Assembly: GCA_002493865.1 (NCBI GenBank)
Contig: DLAC01000023.1
Span: forward strand, 1-22,472
Length of the DNA: 22,472 bases
Direction: 5' to 3'
DNA from: Caryophanales bacterium UBA7057
GTDB taxonomy: Bacteria > Bacillota_I > Bacilli_A > RF39 > UBA660
The number at the start of each line of letters is the position of its first letter. Within the stretch, counting starts at the first letter, position 1. A model generated the notes under the pieces. The model was given only the letters and a program-made list of their open reading frames with translations, ran no database searches and was not told the origin of the DNA. Below, piece by piece: positions 21,453-22,472 of this stretch. The translations under genes and the position numbers were made by a program.

Positions 21453-22472
21453 TCAACTTCTTTTAAAATTGCTGACTCCTTTTTTAAATCAGATGGAGTA
21501 CTCTTTTTATCTTCCAGTTTTTTTGCTTCTTCTGTAAATTCTATGGTTTTCCCTAGTTCATCATCCTGATCAGGCGATACTTCAACCATTGGTGTTTCTA
21601 TTTTTTCCTCTTCTACTACTGGCTTTTCTTCTATTTCTTTTTTAGTAACCTTCTGTTTCTTTTCTTTTTTCTTCTTTTTATCTTTTCCAGAAGTTATGAT
21701 ATAGAAATAAATTCCTAATCCACCAATTGCAAATAAAATGAAACATCCAATCGTTACAAAAGCGTATTCTAAAGTATGATTTTTTCTAGTACTCATAGGT
21801 TTTAAACTACTACTAGCCTGAGATACTGAATGACTCGTTGGATTTTTCTTTGTTTCTCGTTCTTCTTTGGTAGCCCGAATTACAGTAATTGTATAAACCT
21901 TACTATTTCCAGCATTGTCTTTGACTGTGACAGTTACCGTATTTCTACCAACTTTTAAATTGGTAGCACCCTTAATTTCCGTTTTCACATTATTTGATTG
22001 CTTTTCTACTTCAATCGTAACATCTTCTGCTTCATATGGAATATCTACTGTATAACCTGTACGATTACTAGAAAATGGTTCATTTAAAGTATATCCTTTT
22101 ACTTTTAATGATTTTAAATTTAAGTTTTCTTTTTCTTTATCCTTGTCCTTGTCCTTATTTTGCTCTTCTTTAGATGTACTGGAAGTGTTATTATCCTTTG
22201 TCGTAATCGTAATATTACATTGTGCGCTCACACTAGAATCATCCTCTAATGTTGCAGTAATTGTTACATTTCCAGACTTTAACGCCTTTACAACCCCATT
22301 ATTAACAGTAGCTACCGACGTATTAGAAGATGTCCATTTAATCTTAGGATTTTCTACACCAGTGACGGTTGCTTTGATATTAATTGCTGCTCCAGGAACT
22401 GCTTCGACATTTGTTTTATCCAATTTAATTGTCTTTTCTACCGGCTTTTCTGTTGGAGTTGGAGTTGGTGAT
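21431..22472 (-). CDS. Membrane-anchored surface protein with Ig-like and cadherin-like domains (5' end beyond window)
   Basis: The frame is open to the right edge, so only the last 346 residues are visible. In order: a Thr-Pro linker (PTPTPTEKP), a Big2 Ig-like domain (about 14-92; KIKWTSSNTSVATVNNGVVKALKSG pattern), a Lys/Asp-rich linker (KDKDKDKEKE), a cadherin-like beta-sandwich (about 118-200; LKSLKVKGYTL, YTVDIPYEAEDVTIEV, NTVTVTVKDNAGNSKVYTI), a Ser-rich stalk, one membrane helix (about 236-259, YAFVTIGCFILFAIGGLGIY), and an intracellular tail that is first Lys-rich and then acidic. Such proteins sit in the envelope and usually bind other surface components or carry an N-terminal functional domain not seen here. 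There is no LPXTG: anchoring is by the helix. It ends in a hairpin terminator ahead of tkt. Confidence 0.85.
   Translation of the reverse strand, partial: SPTPTPTEKPVEKTIKLDKTNVEAVPGAAINIKATVTGVENPKIKWTSSNTSVATVNNGVVKALKSGNVTITATLEDDSSVSAQCNITITTKDNNTSSTSKEEQNKDKDKDKEKENLNLKSLKVKGYTLNEPFSSNRTGYTVDIPYEAEDVTIEVEKQSNNVKTEIKGATNLKVGRNTVTVTVKDNAGNSKVYTITVIRATKEERETKKNPTSHSVSQASSSLKPMSTRKNHTLEYAFVTIGCFILFAIGGLGIYFYIITSGKDKKKKKEKKQKVTKKEIEEKPVVEEEKIETPMVEVSPDQDDELGKTIEFTEEAKKLEDKKSTPSDLKKESAILKEVEDLFDDE

Overview
The window is a stretch of chromosome from an AT-rich, low-GC Gram-positive bacterium, most likely a spore-forming member of class Bacilli. Three things support this. There is Bacillus-like synteny (ylbD-ylbE-ylbF-rsmD, and tkt-sirA-yneF). 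There are sporulation-linked genes (sirA, spoIIM-like, ylbD). Ribosome-binding sites are strong AGGAGG/AGGTG types. TGA is used as a stop, so the standard bacterial code applies despite the Mollicutes-like base composition. I cannot name the genus. Every clear gene is on the minus strand except one 31-codon gene and the tracrRNA.

Left end (1-5000): part of a type II CRISPR-Cas locus. The minus strand carries cas9 (all nuclease residues intact) overlapping cas1, which runs off the left edge; cas2, any csn2 and the repeat-spacer array must lie outside. On the plus strand just upstream of cas9 is a complete tracrRNA gene, with its own promoter, anti-repeat, nexus, hairpin and terminator. The anti-repeat lets one reconstruct a likely 36-nt CRISPR repeat although no array is present. 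The predicted cas9 promoter lies beyond the tracrRNA and faces it, so the cas9 mRNA leader would be antisense to the whole tracrRNA.

Middle (5000-12000): an XRE-type regulator, mnmA (tRNA 2-thiouridylation), a SpoIIM-like membrane protein, a divergent 31-residue membrane peptide and a membrane-anchored leucine-rich protein of unknown role. Then comes a tight cluster, ylbD-ylbE-ylbF-rsmD-histidine phosphatase. A HAD-family phosphatase gene follows that is broken by one in-frame TGA.

Right (12000-22472): topoisomerase IV genes parE and parC with an unrecognised 156-residue ORF between them, a phosphoglucomutase/phosphomannomutase, yneF, sirA, transketolase, and the C-terminal part of a surface protein (Ig-like and cadherin-like domains, one membrane helix, charged cytoplasmic tail) that enters from the right edge. 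Promoters here mostly show an extended -10 (TGnTATAAT) with a weak -35. Several terminator hairpins overlap stop codons. I found no tRNA, rRNA, insertion sequence, CRISPR array or riboswitch, and no gene-free stretch over 300 bases.
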